NCBI GenBank assembly: GCA_948146395.1
Contig: OX411544.1
Location: forward strand, 40,159,419-40,223,418
DNA: 64,000 bases
Source of the DNA: Fragum whitleyi
Taxonomy: Eukaryota > Mollusca > Bivalvia > Cardiida > Cardiidae
Direction: 5' to 3'
Shown here: piece after piece, positions 23,047 through 34,967 of the stretch
Numbering within the stretch: position 1 is the stretch's first letter
Layout: each line of letters starts with the position of its first letter
The notes under the pieces: generated by a model
Seen by the model: only the letters and a program-made list of their open reading frames with translations
What the model was told of the DNA's origin: nothing
Database searches by the model: none
Translations under genes and position numbers: made by a program

Positions 23047-25026
23047 AAGTACGTCAAGTTGCGTCAGAACATGGTTGGAAACGACAGATTGTAGTACATG
23101 TATCTGCATACTTATAATATCTTTATGCAAGAAAATCTAATATTTCCAATCAATTTTAAGCCTATAACTGCTGTTTTATCAATATGAGGTATATCGGGAA
23201 TTATCAAGATGAAAAACGTAAGATGTAAACGTGACATTCTTATGCATTTTCATTTTAGGAGCTAATTGATTGCTATTAGATTGTTTTCGAAGAAAAGAAA
23301 ACGGTATCAAACTATCATAATCTAGAAAAATACTGTTTTTACATGCTTTGTTCGAGATTTAATTCAACAGGATTCCGCTTATTGTATTAAGGATTTTATA
23401 GTGATATTTTGTGTATTATATCCTTGGAGTGAAATATCGGATTCATTTTAATATGGAGGAATTCTGATTACTAGAAACCCTTCTCTTTGCGATGTCGCAT
23501 TCTGTTTTTCTTTAATATTCAATATGAAGGCGGAAAAGAGCAAAAAATCACCGATTTCGTCTGTCAAAAACAGCGTCCTTAAATACAAAACGCCATTCAA
23601 ATGCACGTAGAAAACAGACGATTGCGTGCTTATGTCGCTGAGAAAATGTCCGGCTATATGTCTTCCTAATTTAGTCACCAATTTATTTCTCCGAAATAGA
23701 GTGGATCTATTTATATGGACCCTTCATTTCCTGCTGCATTACATATCCTTTTCCAAGACAACCAAATAGTTGAACACTTTTTAGCCCTTATCCTGTTAAA
23801 TTAAATATTGTTTCAAACACAATCCCAAATTTTGAGACAATTCAACTTATCTGGCCCAAGTTATTCCCATAATATTTTAGTAAAAAAATTATCATACTGC
23901 GTGTCTATAAAAGCTGATATTAAACTATGTTCTTTGTCTAAGGGTTCTTCATAAAAGGTAAATACCGTGAGCAACACAAGAAATGAAGGTATGGCACACT
24001 TTTTTTACATGTGAACGGGTTAATCTAGAAATTTTGGTTATGAAAAATGTTTTTTTTTCGAACTTGTGCTCTTTTACTTTGATAATCCGTGAAAGATTAG
24101 TTTGTTCAGTATAGCAAACTAGGAAAATAATCTTTGTAAACACGCAATAATTTTTCCACTGACAAATAGACAACGGCGGGGGAGGGTGGGTGATTACGTG
24201 CCAACTTTACAATCGGACATTAGGTTGCAGAGTTCTGCTCCAGACAAAGAGGTGGACGCCGCCCATCCACCTGGACGCCAGACGCCCGAACGCCACGGGT
24301 GATTATACTAGGACGAAAACGTCTATTTTGAAATTACTCTCGTACGTACACACCGTGCAACTGTTCCAGCAACTCAATATCGTTTCACACGTATTTGAAA
24401 TTGTTAGAAAATCCTATCGAGCTCAATTATCTAATTCGTACTATGTATCGGAGGAGATAAACGCAATACTGCTATAATGGTAATCATGAAAGACTGAAAA
24501 ATGCGAATCCGCTTATATATCACAGATGTAGGTCAAATGAAGCCATGGTTATCCCGGAGGTAATAAATACGATTCTATGATACAATAGAATACAGAAGAT
24601 GCATGTGGAAAAAGAACAATACCGTCTACACTGTCTTGAGAAATTCTTACATATATATAGTACAAATAGTGTCCTATTACGCAGAAACTAATAAGCAATA
24701 ACTCGCTTTTGAGCGTGAAGCATGTTAAAAATCAGAGGCAATGTATGAACTCGGTCGTCCCATAGTTAAATAAACGGCTTATGTTTTTTTTGTTTGTATT
24801 TTTTGTAAAAAGCTAAAGGGAAAAATATATTCAACCGAAGTACAAAAACCTATGATTATTAAGTTTGGTTACCCTTGATTATAAAGTATCATGGATGCTA
24901 GGTACATTTGGAAAGAAAAAACCTTTCGTAAAACTTCATTAACGGTTAAAAACGATACCCAAAAACGATACGATCAATTCAAAATGGTCACGTCGTACTG
25001 TTTCTTTTCGTTACGACGTTATTTTT
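23047..25026. other. No recognised feature (about 2 kb)
   Basis: AT-rich, non-repetitive within the window. The open frame at 24190-24477 has no motif and no splice context that I can defend. Confidence 0.55.
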
Positions 25027-25259
25027 GAGCCTGCGCGTGAGATTTCCAACAATTTCATACATGTACATAGCAAAGACTCTGACCAGCCCCTGCATCCGCA
25101 CAGTCTGACCAGAGTCTATATTACTATATTTAGTAGATAGATTAGGTCTCAAAGTACACAATCAAGTAACATTATATTTAAAGTAAGTGGCTGTCTTCGC
25201 TGCTCAATGTTTGCACCTCGCACACTTTCCAAATTGTTGGAAATGTCGCGCACAGGCTC
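25027..25259 (+). mobile_element. GAGCCTGTGCGTGA element
   Basis: Well preserved: GAGCCTGCGCGTGAGATTTC to GAAATGTCGCGCACAGGCTC. Confidence 0.82.
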
Positions 25260-25761
25260 ATTTCATAATGTTTAAATACGGGTGTACTCTGTAACGATTA
25301 AGACTTTAGAAATATTAAATGTTACACTATTTTAAACATGCAAAATATAAGGTGTCAGACAGGATAAGGCTAAATAAGAATTTTATCTATTAATGGTGCT
25401 TCTTTTTCTATAGTTTAGCCGAAATGAGTTAAAAGAATGAGAGTAAACTTTGATGCTTACATATAACGAGCCAATGGTTTAGAATTTCCCATAGTTATCA
25501 TTCAAATGTCGTACTTTTTCCTATCGATCATTGTTCAATACAGGAATCAATAGCCAGCCGTAATACCGGTAGATAATAGGAGAAACCGCCTACGACTTGG
25601 ATTCTTGTCAACCGCGAACAACCGGAAAAGGTAATTTAGTGATCCGTGTGATAAACGCTGGTCGCCAAGGAAATAAATTGCCGATTTTGCTTGTAATACG
25701 ATATCTATAGACTCAGGTTCTTTGGGAAATAAAGCGGATCTTTCATGTAGACTTTATATTT

Positions 25762-26000
25762 GAGCCTGTGCGTGAGATTTCCAACAATTTCAAATATGCG
25801 AAAAGCAAAGACTCTGACCAGTCTGTGCATCCGCACAGCCTGACCAGAGTCTTCACTATGAGTTTAGTAGATAGATAAGGTCTCAAAGTATCTATAGACC
25901 ATCAGGTAACTTTATATTTTACAGTATGTGGCCTTCTGCACCACTCAATGTTTGCAGATCACAAAAATTTCAAATTGTTGGAATTGTCACGCACCGGCTC
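25762..26000 (+). mobile_element. GAGCCTGTGCGTGA element
   Basis: Well preserved copy, 500 bp from the previous one and in the same orientation. Confidence 0.82.
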
Positions 26001-26070
26001 ATTTGATCTTACGTACAACTTGAGATGCGCTGCTAGTAGAAATTATTACGAAATTAGCGATAATGGTTTA

Positions 26071-26514
26071 TACAGTTAACAAAATTGTACAATTGACAAG
26101 ATGAATGATTTTGGAATGATTTAAGAATGAAATTGAATGAGTTTGTGGAGCGAGTTTTGAGTGAATTTAATGGGAGGTAATCCTGTATCGCAAATTTTGT
26201 TCTAGATGAACAAAATTTGTGATATTGATTACCTCCCTTTAATAAAAGATACAAACAAGTTTTATTCATAGCTTCCTATTTCTTCAAGAACCTATGAGAC
26301 GCTAACAATTTGAATTATGTTAGTGAAATCGCCCTTTTTCTTAATCAAAATTTATTTTGATAGACGTTGGTTATTCTATATTTTTCAATGGGTTTGAGCG
26401 TTTTTGAATGGTTTGAGTGTTGAGTGTTTGGAATGAGTGAACGGAGCGCTGAGTGAGTGATTTAGAATGGTTTTGATTGATGTGAATGTCAATTTTACGG
26501 TGTAACTAACTGTA
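26071..26514 (+). mobile_element. CAGTTA element, full copy
   Basis: Ends TACAGTTAACAAAATTGTAC and TTACGGTGTAACTAACTGTA. The internal palindrome around TTTGTTCTAGATGAACAAA is intact. The next 60 bp (26515-26575) are a fragment of the same family in inverse orientation. Confidence 0.82.
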
Positions 26515-26575
26515 CCTTTAATTTCACTCGCTCCTTCCACTCATTAAATTTCATTCCACGATCATTCCTAAAGCA

Positions 26576-27079
26576 ACAACCCTATAGATTTCACGATGTT
26601 CATAAAAGAGCACGAAATAACATTTCGATTGAAATTTTATAAGGACATGTTGCCTTTGCAACTCAAGCTGTAACCGTCTGTAACAGCTTTTTTTCCACTG
26701 CAGCTATGAGATTGATTTTTTTTAAACTTTAGCTTTTGGTCATTAAAGTCCTCATTGCATCGGGTTCGAAATGTTTAGCTGAGAATTTCGTCTTTCGCTT
26801 TAACGAACTGGAAATAAGCAAATTACTGCCACATTTTAGCAAAAATCAACGTGGATAATGCTTGGATGATGGTTGGGATTTCGTGTTATTTTCGTGAAAA
26901 ATAATTCCCAAATTAATATGTTCAGCATAAATGTAAACGAGGTCGACTTTTAATAGAACTCTCATTTAATTATCTCATCTTATTATAATTTAATGCATAT
27001 CTTCGTAAAGAAATGTTTTTTGTAGTTTTTAAGAAAAAGTTGTCTTCGTTCAATTCACCTAATCCGACGTCATCGAAGT
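26576..27079. other. No recognised feature
   Basis: Non-coding AT-rich sequence. Confidence 0.5.
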
Positions 27080-27150
27080 TGAGCCCAATTACTGACGTCA
27101 CCATGAACGTTGCATAGTAATCACGTGAAAAATGACGCCCTTACGATAAT
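27080..27150. repeat. Short dispersed repeat matching 63590-63655 in inverse orientation
   Basis: Contains CTGACGTCACCATGAACGTT and GCATAGTAATCACGTG. The inverse of the 63.6-kb segment has the same words with single changes. Element boundaries unknown. Confidence 0.6.
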
Positions 27151-27183
27151 GATGACACAAACCAAATAATAAAAAATGTCTGC

Positions 27184-27662
27184 TTTCTTATTTCAGAGAG
27201 GTAGATTTTTAAAGAGTTTCATACTTTCACCTTTTTTGTTGCGATCAAATTAAAGAGTGGATTTCGATGACTTGGCCCAAGGAACATACCAAGCAAGTTT
27301 TATCAAGATAAGCCCATTGTCTTAGGAGAAGAAGATGTTTAAAGAAATAATTGGCGACGGACGACGAACGTCGGACATTGGACGATTATAATAGCTCACC
27401 TTAACCCTTTCCCAAACAAGACCTGGTTTTGACGTCTCTAAAGGAATAGGCTTAGGAAAACATCGAGGCAAAAGGAGAAAGTGCTGAAAATCAGCACTCT
27501 CTCCTTTTGCCTCAATATTTTCTCTGCTATAACATGCATATTTTCGCCTTTTGATTTGATTTTTTTGTCGTCCGCAACTCCTTTCAAATCGGACCACCCT
27601 AAAATAATGTCGTTTGAGAAAGGGTTAAGGACTTTGTGCTCAGTTGAGCTAGAAGTCACATA
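27184..27662. repeat. AGCTCACC-ended repeat split by a TTAA insertion
   Basis: Left part runs through CCAAGCAAGTTTTATCAAG and GACGGACGACGAACGTCGGA to ATAGCTCACC. After the inserted hairpin the repeat resumes as GGACTTTGTGCTCAGTTGAG CTA. Confidence 0.65.
27401..27628. mobile_element. TTAACCCTTT hairpin element
   Basis: Inverted ends TTAACCCTTTCCCAAAC and GTTTGAGAAAGGGTTAA. The centre is a perfect hairpin, GAGGCAAAAGGAGAAAGTGC paired with its inverse. TTAA at both ends is the target duplication type used by piggyBac transposons. Confidence 0.78.
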
Positions 27663-27761
27663 AGAAAAGATGTCTTAATAGTTGATCCTCATTTTCTTTC
27701 GTTTCAATAGATATAAGTCGACAGATATAACGCAGACATAATAAAAGAATAAAACTGCTTG

Positions 27762-27927
27762 TAAAGGTGGTGGACCCGTAATAAAACTGCAGCATTTTGG
27801 AACTCATGATCTTTCACAATGTTAAGCGAGGTTTCCCAATTATTGTCATTGGGAAACCTCGGTCAACATTGTGAAAGATCAAGAGAAGCGAAATGTTTCG
27901 GAACTTTTACGCTTTCCACTACCTTAA
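27762..27927. mobile_element. TTAAGGTAGT hairpin element
   Basis: Nearly the whole element is one hairpin. The arms run from AAGGTGGTGGACCCGTAATA through CTTTCACAATGTT and GAGGTTTCCCAA, and back to CCACTACCTTAA. TTAA-type termini. Confidence 0.75.
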
Positions 27928-27931
27928 TTGC

Positions 27932-28160
27932 TTAACCCTTTGCTGTTTAATCCCTGCTTTCTACGTGTCTGTGATTTTATAATTGAGAAAACATTGTGAA
28001 AAAAGAAGAAATTGCTTCTGACAAGCAATTTCTTCCTTTTCCACACTATTTTCTACCCTACTGAATGGTTATTTTTCAAATTAAATCCACTTTAGATTTT
28101 CGTCTGCAAAACCTTTGAATTTGGACAGGTCTAAAATTTTGTAAAACAGGAAAGTGTTAA
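27932..28160. mobile_element. TTAACCCTTT hairpin element
   Basis: Inverse of the 62863 copy. Shared words include GCTGTTTAATCCCTGCTTT, GAAGAAATTGCTTCTGACAA and TTTCGTCTGCAAAACCTTTG. It lies 4 bp from the preceding hairpin element and ends GTGTTAA. Confidence 0.78.
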
Positions 28161-28497
28161 ACGACATATATTCCCGTGTACTTCCAGATTATGTATTGAG
28201 TGCATTTAAAAATATTGTAAACATAAAAAATATAAATGCGAAGCTGCGTAGAAGATTTATGTCTAACGATTTCTTACAGTTTTGCCACTGTATATTTTAT
28301 CCATCAAAGCTCAGGGATTGTACAAATCGGAAATAATTTTCCACAATTATAGCTTATGTGATATCTATTATCATCTATTATTCCGTGGACATCTAGAAAA
28401 CCTTGTCACTGATTACAGTAAATTAGTAGTCAAACTTCGAGAAATCGTACAGTTCACGCCCTCGAGATATTATGAATAACATACTACAATAAGAAAT

Positions 28498-28922
28498 ATC
28501 ATGAAATTGTTATTCATCTCATTCGAAACAATTCTAGATTGCTCACTCAACGGTCCTTTTATTGATTCTAGACACTGACTCGGATCATTCATAAATGCTC
28601 CGAAAATATTAAAATATTTCCCAGAATAGTTCAAAATGTCTCGAAACTTCTTTCACTTCGAACAAAAGTTTTTAATATAATATCGGCTGGTGTTGATTCA
28701 GAAGCGTCGTCAAAGACCTGTAATCTTTTTTTTTTTTTTGGAAATGTGTAATTTTTTTAAGAAGGGAAGGTAACAAGATATAGCCAATTTCTTTCATTTT
28801 GGACAAGATTAGCGATATCGTATAACCTCCTTAAAATTTCATTCGAAACTCGTTCCACGTAATCATTCAATATCATTCAAATACTTCAAAAATCATCCAA
28901 CTTGTCGATTTCAAAGTGTTTC
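28498..28922 (-). mobile_element. CAGTTA element, diverged
   Basis: Antisense copy recognised by CTAGATTGCTCACTCAACG, TTAGCGATATCGTATAACCT and CATCCAACTTGTCGATTTC. Both ends are eroded. Confidence 0.6.
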
Positions 28923-29155
28923 TATTCTTACGCGTAAGAAAATTGACGAATGGAGTAAAAAAATAATTTTCGTCTGTTTTATGTGTTATTTGCAAAGATT
29001 CTGTTTTATAAAACGTATTTCATTTTCAAAGTTTAGCTATTTTCTATTGAAGCTAGCACAAAGACATAAGAAGGTTTAGTTTGACTAATGAACGACTATG
29101 TTCCATTGTAAACAATGAATATAATTGTAAAACAAGAAATGTAATAATTTATGGA

Positions 29156-29380
29156 TTGACCCTGTGCGTGACATTTTCAGCAACTTCAAAATGGCGCCAA
29201 GCAAAGACTCTGGCCAGCCTGTGCGCCTGCACAGTCTGACCAGTGTCTTTACTTTGTGATTTTTAAATAGAAACGGTCTCAAAGTATACAGACAGATAAT
29301 CTTCTAATTTCACTTTGTTACTTTCATGGCTCCTTTTTGTTTGCGCCTCACATATGTTTCAAATTGTTGGGATTGTCACC
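29156..29380 (+). mobile_element. GAGCCTGTGCGTGA element, right end truncated
   Basis: Starts TGACCCTGTGCGTGACATTT and stops at GGGATTGTCACC, where a CAGTTA element begins. The last 10 bp (GCACAGGCTC) are missing and do not reappear beyond it. Confidence 0.75.
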
Positions 29381-29382
29381 AT

Positions 29383-29820
29383 TACAGTTAATTACATCGT
29401 GAAATTGACATTCGTCTCAATCAAAACCATTCAAAAGCACTCGCCAAAAACTCCAATCATTCATTCCTAACACTCACTCAAAAAATTCACGCTCCAAAAT
29501 CACTAAAAAGATAATTTCAACAACTACATTTAAAATAATATAGCTAGAAAAAAATCACTATTTCACTTGAATAGTTGAAATAATGTTCGTCTTCTATAGA
29601 CTTCTGTAGAAAAAGAAAGCTTTTAAGAGAAATTGCATCCACATTTTTTAAAGGGAGGTAATCCAATGTCGCTAATTTTGTTCATCATGAACAAAATTAG
29701 CGACATTGGATAACCTCCATTCAATTTCACTCAAAACACAGTCCACATAATCATTCAATTTCACCCCAGAATAATTCCAAAGTCATTCACATTGTCAATT
29801 TCACGATGTTGTTAACTGTA
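29383..29820 (-). mobile_element. CAGTTA element, full copy
   Basis: Ends TACAGTTAATTACATCGTGA and TCACGATGTTGTTAACTGTA. The internal palindrome AATCCAATGTCGCTAATTTT paired with its inverse is essentially perfect here. Confidence 0.85.
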
Positions 29821-30082
29821 CCACTGATTAGATTTTTTGTAGCATAATCTTCCAGTAGTCAGCAGGACTAGGCAGCACGTGTATTTAAATTATGCGAGTA
29901 TCTATTTATTGCTTTTATATTTAAGTTGAAATATATCTACAAAACCAACGCAAGTTTTTCGCGCTCGACTGAAGGTTCAAAATAGTAATATATCTAATTT
30001 AAGTTAGGAAGTTGTATAGACTTTAACATTCTCATTAGTTTTAAACTAGGTATTTCGAGTTACTAAGGACTATTCACTAAAG

Positions 30083-30340
30083 AGCTAGTGGGTGATATTT
30101 CCACCAATTTCACATGTGGGCTTTGCAAAGCATCTGGCCAGCCTTTGCATTCACACAGTCTGACTAGAGTTTTCGCTTTGCGCCATGGAAGTAGAGGTAA
30201 TAAAAGTCTTACATGTACATTGTAACCCCTCTTCAGGCGGTCAGAGGATATTCTTATTTCATTATGTGGTTCTTAATGTCGTCCAATGCCTCGAGATAAC
30301 GTACACGTGGAGTTGTTGGAAATGTCACGCAAAATGACCA
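30083..30340 (+). mobile_element. GAGCCTGTGCGTGA element, diverged
   Basis: Recognisable by GTGGGTGATATTTCCACCAA, CATCTGGCCAGCC, ACACAGTCTGACTAGAG and the end TGTTGGAAATGTCACGCA. It borders the minisatellite. Confidence 0.65.
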
Positions 30341-31560
30341 CAAGAATGTTGACACATTAAAGCCCTAGAGAATCTACAGATGATAAATTTCTAGACAGAC
30401 GCTGAGAGATGATTTAACGTGGATAAACCCTTATCTTAATCAGTGTTCGGCTCTATGAGGTGATTCAGAGACAGACGTTGAGAGATGATTTTGTGGCCAT
30501 TGAGAGTCTGACGTTGAAATTTGATTTAACGTGGATAAATCCTTATCTTTTAACATTAGTGTCCGGGCTCTGAGAGGTGACACTGATATGTGATTTAACG
30601 TGGATAATCCCTTCACTTAATCAGTATCCAAATCTATGAGACCAGTTAGAGACAGACGTTGAGAGATGATTTAATGTGCATAAACCATTAACTTAATCAG
30701 TGACCAAATCTATCAGGTCATTTAAGGCCAAGAGGATTATTGGAATGATGCTCAGAAAGCAATGATGTTCGTCACTGCGATACGATGAGGCGCATCAAGT
30801 GAAATTTACACATTCCAAGATGCAGTAAAAAACGACGATATGTCGATAAGAACTTAGATTAAAAGGTTCAGTACTGGATACATTCGCTAGGAAACACTCG
30901 GAAAAGTTCGAGCGAGTTTCAAAGATACCAAGCAAAATGACCACAATGATTTTGACACAATAAACCCCGAGAGATACCATTGATGATAAATTTATAGACA
31001 GACGTTAAGAGATTATTTAACGGGCTTAAACCCTTCGCTTTATCAGTGTTCAACTCTAAAAAAGTGATTTAAGAACAGAAGAGAGGCGATAAAACAGGAG
31101 ACAGACGTTGAAAGATTATTTAACGGAAAATAAACCCATCACTTAATCAGTGTATGACTATGAAGTGATTAAGAGACAGACGTTTAAAGATTATTAAGGG
31201 AAAAAACCATTCACTTAATCAGTGTATAACTTTGAAGTGATTAAGACACAGACGATGAGCGATAATTTAGTGGAAAAAACCCCTTCACTTAATCAGTGTA
31301 TAACTATGAAATGATTTAGAGACAGACGTTGAGACATTATTTAATTGAAAATAAACCCTTCAATTAATCAGTGTATAACTATGAAGTGATTTAGAGACAG
31401 ACGTTGAGAGATAATGGGGATAAACATTTCTCTTTCACCAGTGTCCATCTTTGAAGTGATTTCTAAAAGACAGACATTGAAAGATGTAGCGGGGAAAACG
31501 CCTTCACTTAATCATTGTTTAACTCTATGAGGTGGTTAAATTGAAGAAAATCACTGGAAA
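30335..31560. repeat. Minisatellite of about 70-80 bp monomers in two larger blocks
   Basis: About 11 monomers contain AGAGACAGACGTTGAGAGAT, TTTAACGTGGATAAACCCTT and CACTTAATCAGTGT. They fall in two blocks, each opened by AAAATGACCACAA plus TTGACACA (30340 and 30936). Each is closed by a non-repeat segment with CAAGATGCAGTAAAAAACGAC or CAAATGCAGTCGAAACCGAC (30820, 31655). So an entire array-plus-flank has itself been duplicated. Confidence 0.82.
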
Positions 31561-32058
31561 AAGAAGTTACCACCGGTCTTTCGTAACTTAAAGCAGTGAT
31601 TCTGTCATTGTGATAGGCTCGTCAATGGGAATTTCACGATTCTCAAATGCAGTCGAAACCGACTTCATGCCACTTGAAAATTTGATTCCAAAAATCACTT
31701 AAGCACGATGACATCCTTTTTCCATCCAAAGATAAGTAAAACTAATGATTTCCATGAAATGGTTGGGCTCTTACTCGTTCTGAATAAAACTTTTACTACA
31801 TCATCATGAAACAAATGTGTGATATGTAAGATTAACTGATCCAGTTAGAAAGCATGGTTGTATTTTGGAATATTTGGATCGTTTTGCTTATGTCGTAGTG
31901 TTTTGAAAATTTGGGTGCGTTGTACGAATAGTGTGAATGGTGAAAGCTGAGTGAGCTTTTATAAAGTATTTGAGTAGAATTTGCGTCAGTTTCATATTTT
32001 TTTTACCGTGAATAATTCCCGTAAAATGGTAAAAATGAGAAATTGTGCTTACAATTAG

Positions 32059-32499
32059 TACAGATAAAAACATCGTGAAATTGACAATGTGAATGATTTT
32101 GGAATGATTTAGGAATGAAATTGAATGAGTGTGAGGAGCGCGTTTTGAGTTGATTTAATGGGAGGTAATCCTATATCTCAAATTTTGTTCAGGACGAACA
32201 AAATTTGCGATATTGATTACCTCACTTTAATAAAAAAACTTTACAAGTTCTATATATAGCTTCCTATTTATTCAAAAACCTATGAGACGCTAACAATTTG
32301 AAATATGTCAGTGAAAGCGCACTTTTTCTCTATCAAAATTTATTTTGAATGACTTTCTGGATTCTATTTATTTCAATGGGTTTGATTGTTTTTGAATGGT
32401 TTGAGTGAGTGTTTGGAATGAATGAATGGAGCGTTGAGTGGGTGATTTGAAATGGTTTTGATCGAGATGAAAGTCAATTTCACGATGTAATTAACTGTA
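32059..32499 (+). mobile_element. CAGTTA element, full copy
   Basis: Ends TACAGATAAAAACATCGTGA and TCACGATGTAATTAACTGTA; the internal palindrome is present. It is bracketed by the 136-bp direct repeat. Confidence 0.82.
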
Positions 32500-32632
32500 C
32501 GAATACTGTGAATAGTGGAAGCTGAGTGAGCTTATATAAAGTATTTGAGTAGAATTTGCGTCAGTTTCATATTTTTTTACTGTGAATTATTCCCGTAAAA
32601 TGGTAAAAATGAGAAATTGTGCCTACAATTAG

Positions 32633-33037
32633 TAGCATCGTGATATTGACGTTCACCACATTATAGATCGGTTATATAACGCTTCATTCACTTCAATTAT
32701 ATTATTTGAACTTGAATCATTCAAAATCGCTCATCAATCGTTCAAAATACCCGACAGCATCATTCATGTTCGTCAAATTTTCAATGTTTATTGGCTAGTA
32801 TGGAATGTTTGATTGAAATCCTATATGTCCCATTGATACATATAAATATACTTTTAAACAGAACCGTGCATTTATAAGAGGAAAATAAAATATCTCTTAT
32901 TGCATTCATTCTGAACGAAATAAGAATTAATATTTTACCTTCCTTTGATTTCAATTCAAGATTCCACTCATTGAATACCACTCCAAACTTAATCCATAAT
33001 CTCCTACGTTGTCAAAGTCACAATGGTCTTAATCGTA
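32633..33037 (-). mobile_element. CAGTTA element, diverged
   Basis: Starts GCATCGTGATATTGACGTTC (the CAGTTAA tip is missing) and ends TTGTCAAAGTCACAATGG. Interior changed, with TTTTCAATGTTTATTGGC. Confidence 0.65.
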
Positions 33038-33270
33038 TCTACCTTTACATTGTTATCGGAATATTGGCATGTTTCTAGGATCTCCAGGCGGAGGTAACAA
33101 TGGGATAAAATAAGAAGAAACTGTTCTGTTTTACTTTTCTTTAAAAAAAGAATTAGTGGGAAAGATTAAGTTTTCCTTATTTCCTTGACGTGTCCAATCT
33201 TTGGAGAAAATGACAGGCTGACACAATGATAACGTCTCCAGACAGACCTTGATTGATTCGTCAAAGTGAA

Positions 33271-33399
33271 CAGGAGTCTGTTTTACTAAACATCTTACGA
33301 TCATTTTTTGCGTAAGTCAAACATTAAAGTTGCTTCTACAGTCGTAACTCAATATGGAATTCTGCCATGCATAATTCTTTGGAATCGTCTTCTATAACC
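33271..33399. mobile_element. GGGCCCG hairpin element, left half
   Basis: CAGGAGTCTGTTTTACTAAA through AACTCAATATGGAATTCTGC to GGAATCGTCTTC. The right arm is absent. Confidence 0.68.
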
Positions 33400-33547
33400 A
33401 TAGCGCGACTTTTGGCTGAGAAGAAGTTAAGTAAAAAAATAGTTTCTACTAATTGTTGGAAACCTTTGAAAATTTCGTAAGACTGAACTGTAGAAGAAGG
33501 TATTCGAAAGCCACATTTGTAAGACATATTAAAATTATGAATTTGAT

Positions 33548-33610
33548 GATAAAGAGTTACATCCTTACGTAGCCTCCGGCTACTATCCCAGATATGTCTA
33601 CGATGAAAGA
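33548..33610 (-). mobile_element. SINE tail fragment
   Basis: CCTTACGTAGCCTCCGGCTA and CCCAGATATGTCTACGAT match the inverse of the 56287 SINE tail. Confidence 0.55.
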
Positions 33611-33902
33611 GTTGGTGAGTCGTCGTTCAAAAAAGGGTGAGTCGTTATACAGTATTAACCGGAAGTTGAAAGTAGCCATGGACTGCAAGTATTTATTTCG
33701 CATATGATTCTGATAGTTTTAACCAAAGTGAATAAATCTTGGAAATTTAGTTTAATGGCGTGGTGTTACTTTTAGAGATTTGAAGCCTTTTTGCCACCGA
33801 GATTATTTGCTGCGTATTTTGCAAATAACGGTCAACTTTTAAATACGAATATTCAGTGCACTGAGAGTATTGATTTATTTACTCATTAAATGGCTATTCA
33901 TC

Positions 33903-34150
33903 TGGGGCCCGTTTTACTAAAGTTCTTAAGAAAAAAAAATGATCGTAAGTCAAAATCACAGATCGTACCTAGTGTTTTCATTCATTGTTAGATTCTGCCT
34001 TGCGCTATCTCATTGGAATCGTCTTTGGAAGACGATTCTAATGAGATATTGCATTGCAGAATCCCATATTTAGTTTCTATTGTAGAAGCAATTTCAGTTT
34101 TTGACTTTCGCACAAAATGATCAAAAGATGTTTAGTAAAACGGGCCCCTG
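33903..34150. mobile_element. GGGCCCG hairpin element, full copy
   Basis: Ends CTGGGGCCCGTTTTACTAAA and TTTAGTAAAACGGGCCCCTG. The centre is the hairpin CTCATTGGAATCGTCTTTGG with its inverse. The whole element folds as one imperfect hairpin. Superfamily unknown; no coding capacity. Confidence 0.82.
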
Positions 34151-34377
34151 GTCTTGAAATAAATTGCAATTTAATTTTGGTCACATAAGATTGGTTACAG
34201 TTTTTTAGTCCAACACATAACATGGCAATTCTAAATACGATATGCTAAACCTTATGCCAAATAGTACATGTCGAGTATCTTTTTACAAAAAATAGTCGAA
34301 ATAGGTGTTTATTCAAAGTTTAAATGTAACGAGCCGTCACCAAGATGCTCTGCAATGGCAACAAATGTCTATTACAA

Positions 34378-34607
34378 TTACAATCATCGTGAAATTGACA
34401 CTCATTCCGATCAATACCATTCTAAATCGTTCAATCGGCGCTTACTTTAGTCATTCAAAACACTCACTCAAATCGTTCAAAATGAGCGATATTGGTTTAC
34501 CTCCTTTGAATTTCACTCAAAACCCGCTCCTCAAACTCTTTCAATTTCATTCCAAAATCTTTCCAAAAATCTTTTATCTTGTCAATTTCACGTTGTTCTT
34601 TACATGT
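34378..34607 (-). mobile_element. CAGTTA element, internally deleted
   Basis: Both terminal regions are present (ACAATCATCGTGAAATTGAC; CTTGTCAATTTCACG), but the middle 200 bp, including half of the internal palindrome, is missing. Confidence 0.72.
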
Positions 34608-34967
34608 TCACGTTGTATAACTAAGCTTCGTAATCTTCATTTCAATAAATGCGGCATTTTTTCTGCCCATAAGAATTGTATTTTGAAATTGGATTGCTAT
34701 TGTTTGTGTATCGAATCCAAATTAAAACGTTTTTGCGGGTACCACTGTTTTGTTTTTATTTTTTAGTTAGTCCTAAAGGAAATCGTTATTTGTCGGAAAT
34801 CGACGAAATCATCAAGCGAAACTCATTCGAAAGAAGTAAAATGCAAGCCAATTGTATTATATTATTCCCTGGAAAGTTTAATTAGAAATTATTTGGTTGT
34901 TTTAGATTCTCAAAAAAACATTTAAATATTTGACGCTTTTTCACAAAGAGAAAACGTTGGAATAAAA

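Larger units (their letters stand above)
31923..33037. repeat. Direct duplication of a 136-bp flank around two CAGTTA elements
   Basis: The segment starting ACGAATAGTGTGAATGG and ending GCTTACAATTAGTA (31923-32058) recurs at 32500-32632 with few changes. The first copy is followed by a CAGTTA element in plus orientation, the second by one in minus orientation at the same TA. Confidence 0.78.

Noticed and set aside
24190..24477. 95-residue open frame
   Set aside because: No recognisable motif, no convincing splice sites, and no second copy to test.
30335..31560. CRISPR-like array
   Set aside because: Monomers are contiguous diverged repeats without fixed-length unique spacers, in a eukaryotic context.
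34305..34766. 153-residue open frame on the plus strand
   Set aside because: First two thirds are the antisense CAGTTA element; no domain or splice evidence.
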